Below are positions 16,346 to 25,449 of a stretch of 64,000 nucleotides of DNA, in pieces; the first letter of the stretch is position 1, and each line of letters starts with the position of its first letter. A program made the position numbers and the translations under genes. This DNA comes from Oxalobacteraceae bacterium. GTDB taxonomy: Bacteria > Pseudomonadota > Gammaproteobacteria > Burkholderiales > Burkholderiaceae_D. Location of the stretch: assembly GCA_900299005.1 (NCBI GenBank), contig OMID01000112.1:1-64000 (forward strand). The letters run 5' to 3'. Below the pieces are notes generated by a model that worked only from the letters and a program-made list of their open reading frames with translations, searched no databases and had not been told where the DNA came from.

Positions 16346-17764
16346 TCAATAGCGGTAGTGATCCGGCTTGTAGGGGCCGTCTTGCTTGACGCCGATATAA
16401 GCAGCTTGCTCTTCGCTTAGCTGAGTGAGCTGGGCGTTGAGCTTTTTCAGCTGCAGACGAGCGACCTTCTCATCCAGATGCTTGGGCAGTGTGTACACGC
16501 CTATCGGGTAGGCCTTTGTGTTGGAGTACAACTCGATCTGGGCAATGGTCTGGTTCGCGAAGGAGGAGCTCATCACATAGGAGGGGTGGCCAGTGCCGCA
16601 GCCGAGGTTCACCAGACGGCCTTCTGCGAGCAAGATGATGCGCTTACCATCAGGGAAGATCACATGATCAACCTGGGGCTTGATATTTTCCCACTTGTAC
16701 CCCTTGATGGCGGCGATCTCGATCTCATTATCGAAGTGCCCAATGTTGCAGACGATGGCCTGATCTTTCATTTTCTTCATGTGCTCATGCGTGATCACAT
16801 GGTAGTTGCCCGTCGCCGTCACAAAAATGTCGGCATGCTCTGCCGCATAATCCATCGTCACGACGCGGTAGCCTTCCATCGCCGCCTGCAGTGCGCAAAT
16901 CGGATCAATCTCGGTGACCCAGACCTGAGCCGACAGCGCGCGTAGCGCCTGCGCCGAGCCCTTGCCCACATCGCCATAACCCGCAACAACAGCGATCTTG
17001 CCGGCGATCATGACATCGGTCGCGCGCTTGATGCCATCGACCAGTGACTCACGACAGCCGTACAGGTTGTCGAACTTGGACTTGGTGACCGAATCATTCA
17101 CGTTGATCGCCGGGAAAGCCAGCTTGCCTTCCTTGTGCATCTGGTAGAGGCGATGCACACCCGTGGTTGTCTCTTCGGTCACGCCTTTGATCTGCGCAAG
17201 GCGGGTCGAGTACCAGGTGCTGTCGGTCGCGAGCTTTTTCTTGATCGAATTGAACAGGCAAACGGCTTCTTCGGAATCTGGGTGATCCAGCACGCCGAGA
17301 TCTTTCTCTGCGCGCGCGCCGAGATGCAGCAGCAGCGTCGCATCACCACCATCGTCAAGAATCATGTTCGAGTGGCCCCCATCCGGCCATTCGAAGATGC
17401 GGTGAGTGTAGTCCCAGTATTCGTCGAGTGTCTCGCCTTTGTACGCAAACACCGGCGTACCATTGGCTGCGATCGCTGCGGCGGCATGATCCTGTGTTGA
17501 ATAAATATTGCACGAGGCCCAGCGCACTTGGGCGCCCAGCGCTTCGAGCGTCTGAATAAGCACGGCGGTCTGGATCGTCATATGCAGAGAACCAGTGATG
17601 CGTGCACCTTTGAGTGGCTGGGTTGCCGCGTATTCTTCGCGGATAGCCATCAGGCCGGGCATTTCGGTTTCGGCAATACGGATTTCTTTGTTGCCCCAAT
17701 CAGCGAGACTGATGTCGGCAACGTGATAGTCGTGGGAATTTGCGGGTTTGAGTACGGCGCTCAT
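16346..17764 (-). CDS. ahcY: S-adenosylhomocysteine hydrolase
   Basis: Splits SAH, the inhibitory product of methyltransferases, into adenosine and homocysteine using bound NAD. The protein has 472 residues from ATG 17764, with GGAGG 9 bp upstream; the GTG just before is less likely. Visible motifs are the N-terminal [14 protein letters not shown], the substrate region [16 protein letters not shown], the NAD-binding [14 protein letters not shown] and the C-terminal KPDHYRY. The 40-residue insertion with ARAEKDLG is typical of proteobacterial forms. It is first in the ahcY-holin-metF operon, behind an SAH riboswitch. Confidence 0.97.
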   Translation of the reverse strand: MSAVLKPANSHDYHVADISLADWGNKEIRIAETEMPGLMAIREEYAATQPLKGARITGSLHMTIQTAVLIQTLEALGAQVRWASCNIYSTQDHAAAAIAANGTPVFAYKGETLDEYWDYTHRIFEWPDGGHSNMILDDGGDATLLLHLGARAEKDLGVLDHPDSEEAVCLFNSIKKKLATDSTWYSTRLAQIKGVTEETTTGVHRLYQMHKEGKLAFPAINVNDSVTKSKFDNLYGCRESLVDGIKRATDVMIAGKIAVVAGYGDVGKGSAQALRALSAQVWVTEIDPICALQAAMEGYRVVTMDYAAEHADIFVTATGNYHVITHEHMKKMKDQAIVCNIGHFDNEIEIAAIKGYKWENIKPQVDHVIFPDGKRIILLAEGRLVNLGCGTGHPSYVMSSSFANQTIAQIELYSNTKAYPIGVYTLPKHLDEKVARLQLKKLNAQLTQLSEEQAAYIGVKQDGPYKPDHYRY

Positions 17765-17794
17765 CACGCCCTCCTTTCCATGGAAAAAAGTAAC

Positions 17795-17863
17795 GTGAGC
17801 GCCGTTGCGTGAAAACTAGCCAAGCCTGGCAGGGTGAAAATCCTGTCGCAACGCTCCTTGACT
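17795..17863 (-). promoter_or_regulatory. SAH riboswitch upstream of ahcY
   Basis: On the minus strand the leader reads AAGGAGCGTTGCG, then CAGG...CCTG, then CCAGGCTTGG, then GCAACGGCGCTCAC. GAGCG pairs with CGCTC and GTTGC with GCAAC. The conserved blocks of the SAH riboswitch family (GGAGCG, GGCTNGG and AACGGCGCUCAC) are all present in order, about 30 nt before the ahcY start. These riboswitches raise ahcY expression when SAH accumulates. A TTAAAAT block at 17869-17876, just upstream, may be the -10 region. Confidence 0.92.
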
Positions 17864-17998
17864 AAGTCCATTTTAATCGAAAATGCGACGACGTTCACAC
17901 GCCCATCTCAATGCACGCCAAAGTGAGCCGCTGCTCTCACGATTGACGCGCAGAGGACGCCGCATGCGCAAGCGATGTCGGGTGTAATTCATCTGAAC

Positions 17999-18033
17999 AA
18001 AAAAACAGGCTTGCGCACCAAGCCTGTTTTTTG
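17999..18033 (-). terminator. Terminator downstream of metK
   Basis: ACAGGCTTG and CAAGCCTGT form a 9 bp stem with a 5 nt loop, with seven A residues on the left and six T on the right. It is therefore bidirectional in appearance. It lies 20 bp past the metK stop. The roughly 120 bp between it and the SAH riboswitch hold nothing I recognise. Confidence 0.9.
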
Positions 18034-18052
18034 GTGATCGCTCGGCGGCAGG

Positions 18053-19216
18053 TCAGAGACCGGCAGCGGCTTTCAGTGCTGCCGCCTTGTCAGTGCGCTC
18101 CCAGCTGAACTCAGGCTCTTCACGACCGAAGTGGCCATAAGCGGCACTCTTGCGATAAATCGGACGCAGTAGGTCGAGCATCTGCACAATGCCTTTCGGA
18201 CGAAGATCGAAATGCTCTCGCACCAGCGTTTCGATTCTTTCATCACTGATTTTGCCGGTACCAAAGGTGGTCACCATCACCGAAGTCGGTTGTGCAATGC
18301 CAATCGCATAAGAAATCTGGATCTGACATTTATCGGCGAGCCCTGCAGCCACGATATTCTTTGCGACGTAACGACCTGCATAGGCGGCCGAGCGGTCCAC
18401 CTTGGAAGGATCCTTGCCGGAAAAAGCACCACCGCCATGCGGCGCCGCGCCACCGTAGGTGTCAACGATGATTTTTCGGCCAGTCAGGCCGCAATCGCCC
18501 TGTGGTCCGCCGATGACAAACCGCCCGGTCGGATTGACGAGGTACCGGGTGTTCCTGAGCCACTCCCTGGGCACGACTGGTTGAATGATCTGTTCGATCG
18601 CGGCTTCTTCGATCTGCTTGTGCTCCATCTCTGGCGCATGCTGGGTCGAGAGCACGATGGTGTCGATAGCCACCGGCTTGCCGTCCACATACTTCAGCGT
18701 GACTTGGGATTTCGCATCCGGGCGCAGCCAGGGCAAGCGGCCATCTTTGCGCAGTTGCGACTGACGCTCGACGATGCGGTGGGAGTAGTAGATAGCGGCC
18801 GGCATCAGCTCGGGCGTCTCGTTACAGGCATACCCAAACATGAGGCCCTGATCGCCCGCACCCTGGTCGAGATCGATGCCCTTGCCCTCGTCGACACCCT
18901 GCGCGATGTCTGGCGATTGCTTGTCATAGCAGACCATGACGGCACAGCCCTTGTAATCGATACCGAAATCCGTGTTGTCGTAACCAATACCTTTTAGCGT
19001 CTCGCGGGCAACCTTAATGTAATCGACCGTGGCCGTCGTGGTGATCTCACCGGCCAGCACCACAAGACCGGTGTTGCAGAGTGTCTCTGCAGCCACGCGC
19101 GCCCGCGGATCCTGTTCAAGGATCGCATCAAGAATCGCATCGGAGATCTGGTCGGCGACTTTGTCCGGATGACCCTCGGACACTGACTCGGAGGTGAACA
19201 GGTATTCGTTTGACAT
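18053..19216 (-). CDS. metK: S-adenosylmethionine synthetase
   Basis: Makes SAM from methionine and ATP, supplying the methyl cycle that ahcY and metF complete. The 387 residues contain the N-terminal [31 protein letters not shown] (the methionine/ATP hexapeptide region) and [16 protein letters not shown] (P-loop-like). Length and motifs are normal. The ATG at 19216 follows AGGGGAG. A structured leader ending in a U tract precedes it, and a terminator follows, so the gene is transcribed alone. Confidence 0.97.
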   Translation of the reverse strand: MSNEYLFTSESVSEGHPDKVADQISDAILDAILEQDPRARVAAETLCNTGLVVLAGEITTTATVDYIKVARETLKGIGYDNTDFGIDYKGCAVMVCYDKQSPDIAQGVDEGKGIDLDQGAGDQGLMFGYACNETPELMPAAIYYSHRIVERQSQLRKDGRLPWLRPDAKSQVTLKYVDGKPVAIDTIVLSTQHAPEMEHKQIEEAAIEQIIQPVVPREWLRNTRYLVNPTGRFVIGGPQGDCGLTGRKIIVDTYGGAAPHGGGAFSGKDPSKVDRSAAYAGRYVAKNIVAAGLADKCQIQISYAIGIAQPTSVMVTTFGTGKISDERIETLVREHFDLRPKGIVQMLDLLRPIYRKSAAYGHFGREEPEFSWERTDKAAALKAAAGL

Positions 19217-19228
19217 GCAAGCTCCCCT

Positions 19229-19310
19229 AAAAAAATTGACAACCTGTCGCGGTCAATCTCGTGAGCCTGCGACGCTTTAGCGAAATTTGTAGACCGCCTC
19301 GCAAGTTGTC
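19229..19310 (-). promoter_or_regulatory. Structured metK leader with U tract, possible attenuator/riboswitch
   Basis: Read on the minus strand, GACAACTT pairs with AGGTTGTC (8 bp; ends of 19238-19310) and, nested inside, GCGGTC pairs with GACCGC (19292-19297 with 19249-19254). A small CGC-TAAA-GCG hairpin lies within the enclosed loop. The outer stem is followed by AA and seven U residues, then the metK ribosome-binding site AGGGGAG. The layout suggests control by termination or by access to the start. It lacks the SAH riboswitch blocks and I do not recognise a known SAM riboswitch class. Confidence 0.5.
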
Positions 19311-19387
19311 TGATTAACTCGGCGGTGAAAACTTCATGCTATTTTACGCGTCTTGCCAGAATTCAGCAAAATCTCCCGCCTCCCCGG

Positions 19388-20227
19388 ATGCTGCTCCGTC
19401 TTTTCAAGATTCTTTCAAGCTTACCTTTGCCGCTGATGCATGCACTCGGCGCTGCTGCCGGTTGGGTCGTGTATGTCTGCTCACCGGCGTATCGGAAGAG
19501 AATGTGGGCAAATCTTGATTGCTCTGGTTACCTCAGCGAGCGTCACAAGGTCATCACAGAGGCAGGGAAGAGTCTGCTCGAACTCCCTTTTGTGTGGTGT
19601 GGCAATCCGGCGCGCGTGCTCGGCTCGGCGCGAGTTAGGCAATGGGAAGTCGCGCAGCGCGCTATTGATCAGGGAAGAGGGGTGATCTTTCTTACACCGC
19701 ACCTCGGCTGCTTCGAAATCATTGCTCAGGTAATTGCCAGCCGTACACCACTAACAGCGCTGTACCGCCCACCCAAGATGCCAGTGCTACAGCCATTGCT
19801 TGAGCAAGCGCGTAGCCGCCAAGGCTTGCATCTTGCGCCGGCGAATTTGTCGGGGGTGCGCCTGCTCTTGCGAACTCTACGCAATGCAGGCTGCGTCGGC
19901 ATCCTGCCCGACCAGGTGCCGGGCGCTGGCGAAGGGGTCTGGGCCGATTTTTTTGGCAAGCCCGCCTATACGATGACCCTGCCCGCCAAACTCGCCACAA
20001 TGAGTGGCGCACCGCTGGTACTCTCCTACGCGGAGCGGCTACCCCGAGGAGCGGGCTTTGCAGTGCATTTTGTCCCGTTTGATCAGGTACTTCCCAGCAC
20101 CCAGCAGGAGCAGGCACAAACCATCAATGCTGCGATGGAATCGCTGATCGCTCGCTGTCCCGCGCAATACTTCTGGAGCTATAACCGCTACAAAGGCAGG
20201 ACACCAATGCCGGGAGCGTCCGCATGA
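19388..20227 (+). CDS. Lipid A biosynthesis acyltransferase (LpxL/HtrB family)
   Basis: Inner-membrane enzyme that adds a secondary acyl chain to the lipid A precursor. I choose ATG 19388 (MLLRLFKILSSLPL, 279 residues), because family members start with this hydrophobic segment; a GTG at 19325 is in frame upstream. The catalytic HX4E motif is in TPHLGCFE, YRPPKMP follows, and GILPDQVPGAGEG is the second conserved block. It overlaps the next acyltransferase gene by four bases (ATGA), so the two are coupled. Which acyl position each enzyme modifies is not clear from sequence. Confidence 0.88.
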   Translation: MLLRLFKILSSLPLPLMHALGAAAGWVVYVCSPAYRKRMWANLDCSGYLSERHKVITEAGKSLLELPFVWCGNPARVLGSARVRQWEVAQRAIDQGRGVIFLTPHLGCFEIIAQVIASRTPLTALYRPPKMPVLQPLLEQARSRQGLHLAPANLSGVRLLLRTLRNAGCVGILPDQVPGAGEGVWADFFGKPAYTMTLPAKLATMSGAPLVLSYAERLPRGAGFAVHFVPFDQVLPSTQQEQAQTINAAMESLIARCPAQYFWSYNRYKGRTPMPGASA

Positions 20228-21111
20228 CCATGCGACTTCTGTTGGGGTTAATGTGGGTGCTGCACTGGCTCCCGCTGCCCGTTCTTGGCCGACTGGGCAA
20301 ACTGATAGGTAGCTTGTTATTCATCGTCGTTCGCAGCCGTCGAACGATCGCACTGACTAATTTGCAGCTTTGCTTTCCCAAGATGACAGAGCTCGAGCGT
20401 CGAGCCATCGCACGCGCGCATTTCCAAGGCTACGCGCGCAGCGTGCTTGAGCGGGGAATTCTCTGGTGGGCACCTGAATGGCGGTTGAAACGACTGATCA
20501 GAGTCACGCCATCGGTGCCCACCGCAGCAGCACAAACACACCCGACCATCTTTTTATGCCCGCATTTTGTCTGTCTTGAAGTCGCGGGCACAGCGATCAC
20601 AATGGCAGGGCCCGCTTGCTCGATTTACACACGCCAGCGCAACGACCTGTTTGACAAAGCGCTTCGAAAAGGAAGGCTGCGCTTCACCACGGATGAGCGC
20701 AATCTGCTGGCACGTGATGCCGGAATCAAGCCTATCATCCGAGCGATGCGCAATGGGCGGCCATTCCTGATGCTCCCGGATATGGATTTTGGCCGTAAAG
20801 AATCTGTGTTCGTTCCTTTCTTCGGCATACCCGCGGCCACACTAACGGCCCCTGCACGATTAGCCGCAGCCACGCAAGGGCAGGTGATCCCCGTAATTAC
20901 CCGTTTTCAACCGGGGTACCGGGGCTGGGAAGTGCGGTTCTATCCCGCGTGGGAAAACTACCCTGGGGCGGATATCACCGAAGCGACGCGCCGCATGAAT
21001 GCGTTTATTGAAGATCGAATTATGGAGGCACCGGCGGAGTATTTCTGGTCGCACAAGCGCTTCAAGACCCGGCCGGAAGGCATGCCACGGTTGTATGATT
21101 ATTCAAAGTGA
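20224..21111 (+). CDS. Second lipid A acyltransferase (LpxL/HtrB family)
   Basis: A 295-residue paralogue of the preceding gene with the same fold: a hydrophobic N-terminal anchor, HX4E in [18 protein letters not shown], and a third block [19 protein letters not shown]. Tandem lpxL-type genes between metK and dapF are common in Burkholderiales and probably supply the two secondary acyl chains. The C-terminal [14 protein letters not shown] is typical. dapF begins 58 bp downstream, probably in the same transcript. Confidence 0.9.
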   Translation: MTMRLLLGLMWVLHWLPLPVLGRLGKLIGSLLFIVVRSRRTIALTNLQLCFPKMTELERRAIARAHFQGYARSVLERGILWWAPEWRLKRLIRVTPSVPTAAAQTHPTIFLCPHFVCLEVAGTAITMAGPACSIYTRQRNDLFDKALRKGRLRFTTDERNLLARDAGIKPIIRAMRNGRPFLMLPDMDFGRKESVFVPFFGIPAATLTAPARLAAATQGQVIPVITRFQPGYRGWEVRFYPAWENYPGADITEATRRMNAFIEDRIMEAPAEYFWSHKRFKTRPEGMPRLYDYSK

Positions 21112-21169
21112 AAACCGCCTGCGGCGCTCTGATCAAGCCGCGCAACCAAGTTCGGATATTACTTTCAGC

Positions 21170-22021
21170 ATGAAACTCAAATTTACGAAAATGCACGGCG
21201 CCGGGAATGATTTTGTGGTGATTGATGGCACCAGCCAGTCGGTCAATCTGACTGCTGATCAATGGCGCGCTTTGGCCGATCGGCGGTTTGGCATTGGAGC
21301 GGACCAGATTCTCGTTGTCGAAAGGCCCGGTAGCAGCAGTGTCGATTTTCGCTACCGGATATTCAATTCGGATGGTGGCGAGGTTGAGCAGTGTGGCAAT
21401 GGTGCGCGCGCATTCGTCAAGTTTGTGGTTGACAAGGGCCTGACTGAGCGACGGGAAATTCGGGTCGAAACCATGTCCGGCGTAATAGCACCCCGGCTTG
21501 AAGATGACGGTCGTATTTCAGTGAATATGGGAATGCCTGCGCTGTCGACAGACTCCGTGCCTTTCGACGAAGCAGGGTTGATCGCCACGGCGGATCACTT
21601 GGCGTCGGTTTGGCCACTCGAGGTGAATGGCAAGATCGCATCCGTTGTGGTGGTGTCGATGGGTAACCCGCATGCGGTGCAAGTGGTAGATGACGTGGAC
21701 TCTGCGCCCGTGGAATCGGAGGGCCCGGCAATCGAAAGCCATCGTCGATTCCCCCGGCGGGTCAATGCCGGATTCATGCAGGTCGTGAACCGTCACCACA
21801 TCCGGCTTCGCGTCTTCGAGCGCGGGGCAGGCGAAACCCTGTCGTGTGGAACCGGCGCCTGCGCTGCCGTCGTCTCGGGTATTCTGCGCGGCTTGCTCGA
21901 TTCTCCTGTGTCTGTATCCACCCGGGGCGGAGAACTGTCGATTGCTTGGCCGGGTGGGGAGTCGCCCGTGGTACTGACAGGGCCGGCCGTGAGTGTGTTT
22001 GAGGGATGTATCGACATCTGA
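21170..22021 (+). CDS. dapF: Diaminopimelate epimerase
   Basis: Interconverts LL- and meso-diaminopimelate for lysine and peptidoglycan synthesis, without cofactor. I take ATG 21170 ([17 protein letters not shown]), giving 283 residues; the open frame extends upstream into the acyltransferase gene but the family starts here. The two catalytic cysteines are C75 in EQCGNGAR and C226 in SCGTGAC. In related genomes dapF is usually followed directly by DUF484 and xerC; here a Sel1-repeat gene and a porin lie between. Confidence 0.95.
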   Translation: MKLKFTKMHGAGNDFVVIDGTSQSVNLTADQWRALADRRFGIGADQILVVERPGSSSVDFRYRIFNSDGGEVEQCGNGARAFVKFVVDKGLTERREIRVETMSGVIAPRLEDDGRISVNMGMPALSTDSVPFDEAGLIATADHLASVWPLEVNGKIASVVVVSMGNPHAVQVVDDVDSAPVESEGPAIESHRRFPRRVNAGFMQVVNRHHIRLRVFERGAGETLSCGTGACAAVVSGILRGLLDSPVSVSTRGGELSIAWPGGESPVVLTGPAVSVFEGCIDI

Positions 22022-22072
22022 GTGCCAGCAATCAGCGACACAATGCGCTTCGAATTTAGGCAATGTGGCGTC

Positions 22073-23668
22073 TCAGGTCGATGGTCGCTCTGATTCGTGG
22101 CGAGTGCCCATCAGGCTTCGGAACCGGTAAAGCCTTTGCCGGTAGTTGCCCTCTGCTCCCACCGGCGACCCATCCACCGTATCGAACACGCGCGCTGCGC
22201 GATCGAGTGCTTGACGCTGTTCACCGGTCAGTACAGGAATCAATCGCCTGCGGCTTCGGGGATGTTCATGACGGATGTCTATCTCCAGACAGTGGCCATG
22301 ATCTGCTGCCTGCAAGTCAATCAGCAAGGCTTCAGCGCGAGTTAATCCGAACCAGAAGCCCATTTCTATGCGCGCCGCCAGAAAAGGATACTGACCCGCC
22401 ATCTCGCGCGTGAAATTCGCTTTTGCTTCGGCAGCCCATTCTGCCTTACGCACCGGGGGCACTATCCGGTCGAGCAGCTGTCTTGCCTCGATATCACCTT
22501 GCCCTGCAGCCTTCAGCAACCAGTAGACAGCCTTGATGTCTGAGCGGGGATCAAGGCGCCGGTTGCGCCACGCGACCGTTCCCAACTCCACTTGCGCGCG
22601 CACATGCCCGCCGTGTGCGGCCTGCTCGAGGTAGCGGCGCGCCTCCGCTACGCTTCGGCGTGAAAATTCGGGTTTCAAGAAAATGCGCGACATCGCGTAC
22701 CAGGCATTCGCCTCGCCCTGTTCGCCTGCGAGAGACAACCAGCGTATCGCCCTTTTGTAATGCGCCACGCCGGGTATGGCAGAAATTCTTGCACCATTTT
22801 TGTCCATACGCGCTATCCATAAACCGTAGGAGAGTTGAGCCCCACTTTGCCCACTCTCGGCCGCAAGGCGGAGATATTTTTCGATAAGGCGGCTGTTTGG
22901 ATCAGAGGTGGCGAGGAGAGCCTGCGCGCATCGGCCAAGCAAATCAAAGTCATGCTCGGAACAATTTGTTTTACGGCCAGCATGCGCAACGCAGCGACGA
23001 TCGATTTCTTGTGCCAGTGGAAGCGCCCAGAAGAGAAATTTCAGATGATCATTCGCGGCCCATGCGAATTCAGCCAGCGCACGCTGGGCATCGGTGACGC
23101 CGCCTTTTGCAGCACGTGTTGCCCACTCGATCGCGGCATGAATCTGCTGCCCGGCAGGCAACTGACGCGTGCCAGCGGGGTGCGCGAAGCCACCTCCCTG
23201 CATGCCTAGCTGCTGCGCAAGTAGCCACTGCGCGTCGGACAAGCCAGCCTCGGCGGCTGCTTGCAGCGCACGCATTGCCTTGTTGCGAAGGGAGTGATCG
23301 GCCCGGTTCCAGCAGGAGAGCACCAGCATTGCCAGCACCAGCCCCGCTTTCGGAATGCCGCCGTCAAAAGCGCGCTCGTACCAGAAGGCGACTCGCAGCG
23401 CATTCCCTGCATTGCTGGCCACCTCAAAAGGCACATGCGCGCCAATGAGCATCCAGGCATCCGACTGATTGTTTTCGGCGGCTTTTTCCAGCCAGTGAAG
23501 GGCGGTGGCATGACTCTGGGGAAGCCCCGAGCCACCAAACAAATAACGTTTTCCAAGCGCGAGCTGGGCGGCAGCGGTGCCCGCACGTGCTGCGCGAATG
23601 ATCAGTAATTCCTCGCGATTCGCCATAGGGTCAGGACGGCGTTGCGGATGCAACCAAATCGAGCGCAT
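22073..23668 (-). CDS. Sel1-like (TPR-like) repeat protein
   Basis: A 531-residue solenoid protein of Sel1-like repeats, which usually mediate protein contacts. The units have the form A..G...AQ..LG, for example RAGTAAAQLALGKRYLFGG, AAEAGLSDAQWLLAQQLG and AAHGGHVRAQVELGTVAW. About six to eight are spread through residues 20-430. The C-terminal 100 residues are different, with no motif I know. I choose ATG 23668 with GAGG upstream. ATG 23626 (MANREEL) is possible, and the frame is also open to 23851, where a hydrophobic stretch could make a longer form. It diverges from the porin gene, and its function is unknown. Confidence 0.75.
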   Translation of the reverse strand: MRSIWLHPQRRPDPMANREELLIIRAARAGTAAAQLALGKRYLFGGSGLPQSHATALHWLEKAAENNQSDAWMLIGAHVPFEVASNAGNALRVAFWYERAFDGGIPKAGLVLAMLVLSCWNRADHSLRNKAMRALQAAAEAGLSDAQWLLAQQLGMQGGGFAHPAGTRQLPAGQQIHAAIEWATRAAKGGVTDAQRALAEFAWAANDHLKFLFWALPLAQEIDRRCVAHAGRKTNCSEHDFDLLGRCAQALLATSDPNSRLIEKYLRLAAESGQSGAQLSYGLWIARMDKNGARISAIPGVAHYKRAIRWLSLAGEQGEANAWYAMSRIFLKPEFSRRSVAEARRYLEQAAHGGHVRAQVELGTVAWRNRRLDPRSDIKAVYWLLKAAGQGDIEARQLLDRIVPPVRKAEWAAEAKANFTREMAGQYPFLAARIEMGFWFGLTRAEALLIDLQAADHGHCLEIDIRHEHPRSRRRLIPVLTGEQRQALDRAARVFDTVDGSPVGAEGNYRQRLYRFRSLMGTRHESERPST

Positions 23669-23980
23669 GAGGATGCCTCTTTGGCAAGCGACCGAAGTTT
23701 TGCTTCGCATCTGCTGCCACAGGAACCCTCCAAGTGCCGACCAAGCTGAGGCGCAAGCCAGTGTTGTCAAATTTAAAACTAAACTTTGCGCTTTGAAGGA
23801 GGGCAGCGTCAACGGCAGGCAGTGTGAATAAAACAACAACAAGCCCGGCACAAATTCTTTTTGTCCAAAACTCCTATTCGCGAGCCACCGATCTTGGAGC
23901 CGTTTCCATTTTAGAAATTATTGTTGACCCATCCGACCTGTGCGGATTCTCAATAAAACTTCGATTTGGGGATGCGAAAA

Positions 23981-25027
23981 ATGAAAAAGCTTTTCACTGC
24001 GCTGGCGTTGTCCGGCGGATTTGCCTGCGCTGCTCATGCGCAGTCAGTGGTAGAGATTTACGGTGTGGCCGATATGGGATTTGTCGCAGAAAGCAGCGGG
24101 GTGCCAACAGAAACGACCAAACTCACGCCGGTTAACAAACTGACCAGCGGCGTGCAGTCAGGCACCCGCCTCGGCTTCAAGGGTACGGAAAATCTCGGCG
24201 AGGGAATGACGGCGATGTTCGTACTTGAAACGGGTATCGCCGCAGACGCAGGCGGGTTCGCCCAAGCAAATACGGCGTTCGCCCGACAGAGTTTTGTCGG
24301 CCTGCAAAACGATCTCGGAACCCTGACCCTTGGCCGTCAGTACACCCCCCTCTTCAACACGCTGATGGTCGCTGATCCTTTCGCTGCGGGTATGGCGGGC
24401 GCAGCACAAAACCTCATGCCCACCGGCGGGATTCGTATGAACAATGCGGTCAAGTACACCTCGCCCGTGTTTGCCGGCTTCTCAACCGAACTCGCTTATG
24501 GCTTTGGAGAAGCTGTTGACAACTCATCAAATGGTCAAGAGAGATCTGCGGCCATCAATTACACTGCGAATGACCTCAAAGTCGCACTTGCCTACAATGA
24601 TTGGATTCAGAAGGTCGTCACTGCGGCAACGGCTACCACTCCGGAGACAATCACCTACCGTCCAAATCGTAAAGATTGGTTTTTGGCTGCAAATTACGAT
24701 TTGAAGGTCGCCAAAATTTTCGTCGGTGTTACGGATACCGACTTCGGTGGGGTAAAAAGTAATGATTACCTGATCGGCACACAAATTCCGTTTGGCCAAC
24801 ATACCTTTATCGCTTCGTACATCAATAAAAACGTGCGAAATGCCGCAAGCATGGACGCCAATCAAATTGCCCTTGGCTATACCTACTCATTGTCTAATCG
24901 CACCAACCTTTATGCCGCTTGGGGACGTATCGATAATGACAGCGCGGCTGGCTACACCGTCGGCAATAACTCCGAGCTCGGCACCGGCGAAAAGGCCTTC
25001 AACCTCGGCGTGCGCCATTTCTTCTGA
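23981..25027 (+). CDS. Gram-negative outer-membrane porin (OmpC-like)
   Basis: A trimeric beta-barrel porin letting small solutes across the outer membrane. It has 348 residues from ATG 23981, with GGGGA about 8 bp upstream; ATG 23972 and TTG 23966 are in frame. The signal peptide MKKLFTALALSGG... ends AHA-QS, then SVVEIYGVADMGF starts the barrel, as in Burkholderiales porins. LGLKG-type strands, the loop with RQYTPLFNT and the C-terminal NLGVRHFF ending in Phe all fit. The gene stands alone between dapF and DUF484. The 312 bp between the Sel1 start and this start hold the divergent promoters; I see no clear operator there. Confidence 0.92.
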   Translation: MKKLFTALALSGGFACAAHAQSVVEIYGVADMGFVAESSGVPTETTKLTPVNKLTSGVQSGTRLGFKGTENLGEGMTAMFVLETGIAADAGGFAQANTAFARQSFVGLQNDLGTLTLGRQYTPLFNTLMVADPFAAGMAGAAQNLMPTGGIRMNNAVKYTSPVFAGFSTELAYGFGEAVDNSSNGQERSAAINYTANDLKVALAYNDWIQKVVTAATATTPETITYRPNRKDWFLAANYDLKVAKIFVGVTDTDFGGVKSNDYLIGTQIPFGQHTFIASYINKNVRNAASMDANQIALGYTYSLSNRTNLYAAWGRIDNDSAAGYTVGNNSELGTGEKAFNLGVRHFF

Positions 25028-25097
25028 TTAAGCAAAGATTTCCCGCGGGACCTGCTGGGGCGCCGACCTCACTGTCAGCGCCTGAACAGGCTTTAAA

Positions 25098-25199
25098 AAC
25101 CTAACTCGTAAGGTTGCTGGCGGCATTGTCAATACCTTGCCGGAGGTTGGCACCATCTGCGGCATTGTCGCCTTGCCATCACCCTAGCGAGATAGGTCT
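25098..25199. repeat. Inverted-repeat (MITE/REP-like) element, copy 2
   Basis: Second copy of the element at 2593-2704, in reverse orientation. The ends are AACCTAACTCG on the left and CGAGATAGGTCT on the right. GCGGCATTGTC occurs twice inside, at about 25121 and 25160. It lies 70 bp after the porin stop and before the strong terminator at 25348, as though inserted into the porin 3' region. Confidence 0.75.
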
Positions 25200-25347
25200 A
25201 AGCCAGTATCGCTGAAAGACGCAGGAGCCCCTCAAATCAATGCCTTGTCGCTCTTGTGCAGAGGCCATAACTTACGGTTTTAACAAATCAGCGTTTCCCT
25301 GTCTGTCGAAAGGGATAGAAGATTCACAGTCTCCTCTGTAGTTTTCA

Positions 25348-25373
25348 GGGCACCCTCGGGTGCCCGTTTTTTT
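25348..25373 (+). terminator. Rho-independent terminator between porin and DUF484 genes
   Basis: GGGCACCC and GGGTGCCC form an 8 bp stem with a 2 nt centre, followed by G and seven T residues. It is 320 bp from the porin stop, an unusual distance. The roughly 150 bp between the repeat element and this hairpin have no gene I can see; a small RNA ending here is possible but no promoter is convincing. Confidence 0.88.
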
Positions 25374-25449
25374 GATGCCCTGCGGCCAGAAGACCCGGCT
25401 ACAATTCGGCCTAGCCACCGAATTCATTACCCGAACCAACACTCTGGAC

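Noticed and set aside
18212-18997. A 261-codon open frame opposite metK
   Set aside because: Antisense shadow of a highly conserved gene; no independent evidence.
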